In this document: positions 60,069-64,000 of the stretch, piece by piece | Layout of the letters: each line of letters begins with the position of its first letter | How positions within the stretch are numbered: the stretch's first letter is position 1 | NCBI RefSeq assembly: GCF_030272615.1 | Contig: NC_081415.1 | Span: 367,954,667 to 368,018,666, forward strand | Length of the DNA stretch: 64,000 nucleotides | Direction: 5' to 3' | Source of the DNA: Cryptomeria japonica | Taxonomy: Eukaryota > Streptophyta > Pinopsida > Cupressales > Cupressaceae | Program-made: the position numbers and the translations under genes | The notes under the pieces: model-generated | Told to the model about the DNA's origin: nothing | Seen by the model: the letters and a program-made list of their open reading frames with translations, nothing else | Databases searched by the model: none

Positions 60069-63000
60069 ATGGAAGCGAGATCATCTTTTGTTCCACTTTT
60101 TGTTGCAAACCCAATTGTCGTAGAGGTCAAGGACCGCCCCAGGCCAATTTTCAAGCAATATCCACATGTGGCTACCTTGGAAGATTTGGTTGGAGCATTT
60201 TCTCATGTTCCAGAGGGATTTTTGTATATAAATGATGTTAGGGCATATATTCAATGTCATATCAAGGACTTAGGAACTTTGGAAATTAAAGGAATGTATA
60301 TGAGTGAGCTAATGGAAGAATCTAGAAAGATCAAACCAGCATATAAACATATTGAAGACCTAGGGTTTATAGACATTCTAGATATTCCAGAGTTTGAGGA
60401 TGAGATAATCATATATGTACTGAGAAGAGTACACGAGGAATTCATATGGATGAACAGACCTTACAAAATCACCAAGGAAGCCATCTAGGCAATTACCGGT
60501 TTTTCATCAGTAGGGCAACATCCAGACAAGAAAATTTCAAATGACTTTGTGAGGAAGATCATCAGTGCTACATCTAACAAAAGATCCATGAAAGTGGGTA
60601 CTATCACCGAAATGAACATCAAATTTGGTAGCATGATTATCAGATATAAGGTAACTCAGTCAAACTGACTAAATTCTATTTCTAGTTCATGCATTTTGGC
60701 TACATACAAAATAATGAGAGATAATGTAAAGTTAGATCTATGTGGTTGGATGCTTGATGAGTTGATAATAAACTTAAGAAAGATTAAGGGTGAGAAGAAG
60801 GGTACTTTCCAGTATGGGAACTTGTTAGTTTTCCCAGTGTTATATTTTCTAAATGATACACATGGTTTTGGTAAGAGACAATGGCCTTTTGATATTCTGG
60901 TAGGAAGACAATTGAAACAGGCAATTGATGCATTAGGAAGCCAGAGAGATGATAAGATATGGGGGTACTTAAAGGCATTTCAAAAATCTATGAGGTCTAG
61001 GGTAATGGTACCTAATCATATTGTAGAAAAATATTCTATTGGCATATGCTTCATGGTAAAGAAGGATGAGACTCTCATGGAAGCAATTAAGCCCTGAAAG
61101 ATTTGGATTGAAATAATGGGCTATGAGGTAGATGCACATATTCTTGATGCCTACACAGAAATGATAATTGATGTACCAATTGATGAGGTAGAGAATCCCT
61201 ATGGTACTGCACAGGAGAAAACTCAAGAGATTGAAATAGAGTTCAACAAAAAGAAAAGAGAGAAACGGGAAGGAAAAGAAAGTAAGTTTGTGTAGAAGGT
61301 CTCAAAGCACATCAAGGCACTAATTGATGTTGTCTCGGAGAAAGGTAGAAAGAGGAAGGATCCAGAATTTCATATTGAACCTGTTACTATAGAATCTGAA
61401 TTAGAGGATGACACACCATTACCATTTAAAAGGGTTGTTAGGAAGAAACTAGAGGAAACAAAGGTAGAAGAAAAGAAACAACCGGTTAGGAAGCTCACAA
61501 TCAAGATATTGACACAGAAGAAAATACCTAAAGCTAAACCTACAACTGCATCTAGTACTGCCAAGAGGAAGAAGAAGAGTGACATCGACTTAGCACTTGA
61601 AACTGGTAATGTGACTATCGAACAACCTAAAACTTGTGCAGAAATTGTAGATGAAATCACTAAAGATGGCATGTTGAAGAATGTTAAATTTTATTATGAA
61701 AACTTAGAGGATGATGAATAGAGAGAGGTAGATGAAGCAGTCCTATTATACTTGGATATTTATAAGAAAGCCTTAATAGAGATAGAAAATAAAATATCAG
61801 CTGAGTTATATAACATATTGGATGCTAGAAGATTATCAACTATGCAAGAAGATAAACACATTAAAATTCAAGAGATATTATCTATCTGTGTTACTATAGC
61901 TCTAGATGAAATGGAAAAGATACTTGAGGTGGCAGATAGAAAAGTTTTCAATAGCAAACATAGGATAACTAGTCTAATGCTAGGGAGAGTGAATGAAATA
62001 ATAAAGGAAACTAAAAAAGAATGGATTAAATTTTTGGGAGAAAACAAAGGATTCTTTACTTCACTGGAAACCAGGATAGACATTGTAGATACCCCAGTTG
62101 AAGGAAAAGGAAAGGGGATTATGGGTACTTCACCCTTAGTTTTGAAAAATATTAAGATAGTGGAAATTGAGCCCCTAGTAAATACATATGTACAGACAAA
62201 TACTGAGATACTGGTTAATACTAAGAATGAACAAGCTAACATTATACAAGATACTAATATTGAGGACAATTGTCCTCCAAATACAAATGTTTAGATTAAG
62301 GTTATTGTTTCTATAGAGGAACCGACAGTTGCACAGACTGCACCAAGTGGTGAAGCCACCGGTGCAAGTGAGGAGGTTATAAAGGATAAATCCTCATAGG
62401 AGAAATAAAGGGAATCCGGCAGGGAACTGGTTGTTGGCCCATCATTATTGTCAATTGACATTTCTCAAGTTGAAAAGAAAAACATCATAGAAATGAGTCC
62501 CACTGAACTGATGATGATGGCAGCACAAAAACTGAGGAAGGAGGGATCCACCAGATAAGGGGATTATAGATCAATCAATCACTATTCTACACAAATTGGT
62601 CTCGGAGTGTAAGATTGAAAATGAAGTGAGCCCATCTAGAAAGCTTAAGGTAATCACTAAGCACATATCAAAAGACTTTCAATCCTTACAACAAATCTCA
62701 AACTAGAAAGCAATAGAAATATTTACTCACGTTAAGAGAGTTGCTTTTGATCAAGTAATTGAAACAGAGAAGAAAAAGATCGAGGAGAAGCTAATCCTAA
62801 TAGAAAATTCTTTGAAATAATATACAAATATATATAGGGTATGTTGTAAAACTGAAATACTTACATCAAATGTAGATAAGAAGATAAAAGAGATTTGGGA
62901 GAAAATTGCAAGTATTGCTAGCTCTTTTGATGGATTAATTTCATTGACTACATCAATTGATGGTCAAATATTGATTTTGGAGAACCAAATTTTTTCTCTT

Positions 63001-63108
63001 GAAAAGGAAAGAGACAAAATCATTAGAAGAGCTAGAAGTCTAAGAGACTTGGTGAGTCCTCAGTTGGATTCACTCTGTGTACACAAGAAAGAATGCATGG
63101 AGAGGTAA
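60069..63108 (+). pseudogene. Large unknown protein of element F, about 1000 codons
   Basis: One frame from ATG at 60069 to about 62550, then shifted by one base to a stop near 63106. Internal stops near 60486, 60666, 61092, 61293, 61719, 62292 and 62397-62409 are almost all explainable as CAG, CAA or CGA after C-to-T, or TGG after G-to-A. The N-terminal third (YPHVATLEDLVGAFSHVPEG, MRDNVKLDLCGWMLDELI, LLVFPVLYFLND) looks by eye like the plant putative transposon protein domain. A Lys/Glu-rich middle (KRVVRKKLEETKVEEKK, SSTAKRKKKSDID) and coiled-coil segments at the C-terminus (ETEKKKIEEKLILIENSL, ILENQIFSLEKERDKIIRR) follow. No enzyme motif seen. Function unknown; conservation of the frame over 3 kb implies past selection. 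Confidence 0.6.
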
Positions 63109-63463
63109 ATGAGAAAGAATCTTTTGCACATTTATTGAGTGGGCTTGTATTTATTTCCAACACATTCAAAACTGGCTGGGACACTTATGTGGAGTTACTG
63201 GAGAAATCTTATCTGGAAATTTTGAAGTTGGTCAAGCTCCAGTAAGACGTTCTTTTTAGAATTTTTAAATGGCATTGATGTCAAAGGGGGAGTATTATAG
63301 ATGTGAAAAATAATAAAAGAGTTAAATACATTAGGGGGAGTTATAGAGTTTAGTATTTTTTGGAGATATGGAGTATTTTGCATATTCATCTCAGGGGGAG
63401 TAGGGCAGGATGAAACTGGCAAATGAAACCTTGACCATTTTTCACATGAGTGTTGTCATCAAT

Positions 63464-63478
63464 GCCAAAGGGGGAGAT
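63464..63478 (+). promoter_or_regulatory. Element F polypurine tract
   Basis: GCCAAAGGGGGAGAT directly before the LTR start TGTTGGAAATTG. Confidence 0.9.
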
Positions 63479-64000
63479 TGTTGGAAATTGACACTCTATT
63501 GGTTGGTTTCACTATGTTGTTATTGATGGCAACATGATTTTGTGTTATGGCTTCATGTTTTGATTCTATGATGTACCGGTAGGCACTTCATAGATTCTAC
63601 ACCGGCACCAGCAAGAAAAAAGGATTTCTTCGGTCACTTGCAATGCAAGCCAACATGGTATAGTAAACGTTATTGGTATTGGAGACTGACATATCTTGGA
63701 TCCAGCATCAGCAATTTGTTTTAATGTTTATACATTTATGTTATCTGGCCAACATGTAATTTGATATTGTATATATCTTTGTAAGCCGACATAAGGCATA
63801 AAAAGGTTGTATAGGGTATATAGGTCAGTTAAGATTAGATCATTTTCATATATTGACATGGTGATGGATATGTGAATGTAATATGATGCAAAATTATTCA
63901 GAGATTATGTATGTGAGCACATTATTGTAAGGGTTATTCCAGTAAGGGTTTTAGGGTTTCAAACCATAATAGACAGATTTTAAACCGAAACTATATTCTG
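63479..64000 (+). repeat. Element F 3' LTR (partial, runs off window)
   Basis: TGTTGGAAATTGACACTC onward, aligned with 57560-58080. Small differences include a shortened segment near 63620. Confidence 0.88.

Larger units (their letters stand above)
57560..64000 (+). mobile_element. Element F: copia-type non-autonomous LTR element (continues past window)
   Basis: A 946-bp LTR (57560-58505), an initiator tRNA-Met PBS, two non-pol reading frames, a PPT and the first 522 bp of the 3' LTR (from 63479). No protease, RT, RNase H or integrase motif is present in the 5 kb internal region. LTR start, C-rich LTR end, PBS and PPT are like those of C and E, so it is probably mobilised by an autonomous copia partner. 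Confidence 0.85.

Overview
This window is repeat-derived plant nuclear DNA, and I find no convincing host single-copy gene in it. The very long nested LTR retrotransposons, old diverged LTRs and AT-rich decayed filler suggest a large-genome plant, most likely a gymnosperm (inference only; no species marker is present).

Left two thirds (1-40494): a stack of insertions. A minus-strand Ty1/copia element (A, about 933-40494) has another copia-type LTR (1-932) in its left LTR. Its right LTR is split by two insertions. The first is a large LTR element without a recognisable pol (B, 4822-35410). The second is a 5'-truncated LINE (35586-39811). Inside B sits a plus-strand copia element (C, 8942-32233). 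Inside the gag gene of C sits a very young 16-kb Ty3/gypsy element of Tat/Ogre type (D, 11417-27457, minus strand), with a perfect 5-bp target duplication and LTRs that differ at only two positions by eye.

Element D is the highlight. On its minus strand it carries gag-protease-G-patch, an acidic linker and RT / RNase H / second RNase H / integrase. On the opposite strand, between pol and the 3' LTR, it carries an uninterrupted plant mobile domain (PMD) gene. That gene appears to have two exons: a 22-codon first exon, a clean GTAAGT donor, an 808-bp intron made largely of two short-repeat arrays, and a phase-matched CAG acceptor. One intron array (GCGTYTGTGT) recurs in the gag leader of D on the opposite strand.

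Right third (40495-64000): a strongly decayed relative of D (about 40500-44570, with a TA microsatellite), unassigned AT-rich DNA with a broken coiled-coil reading frame (46342-46884), a complete but inactivated copia element (E, 49104-55741, perfect TSD), a tandem repeat block (about 56985-57500), and the start of element F (57560 to beyond the window). F has copia-type LTRs, PBS and PPT but no pol. It encodes a coiled-coil/zinc-knuckle protein and a protein of about 1000 codons of unknown function. A possibly related accessory frame lies downstream of the RT-RNase H frame of the LINE.

Most premature stops in the older elements can be explained by C-to-T or G-to-A transitions (CAG to TAG, CAA to TAA, CGA to TGA, TGG to TAG/TGA), as expected for methylated, silenced repeats.
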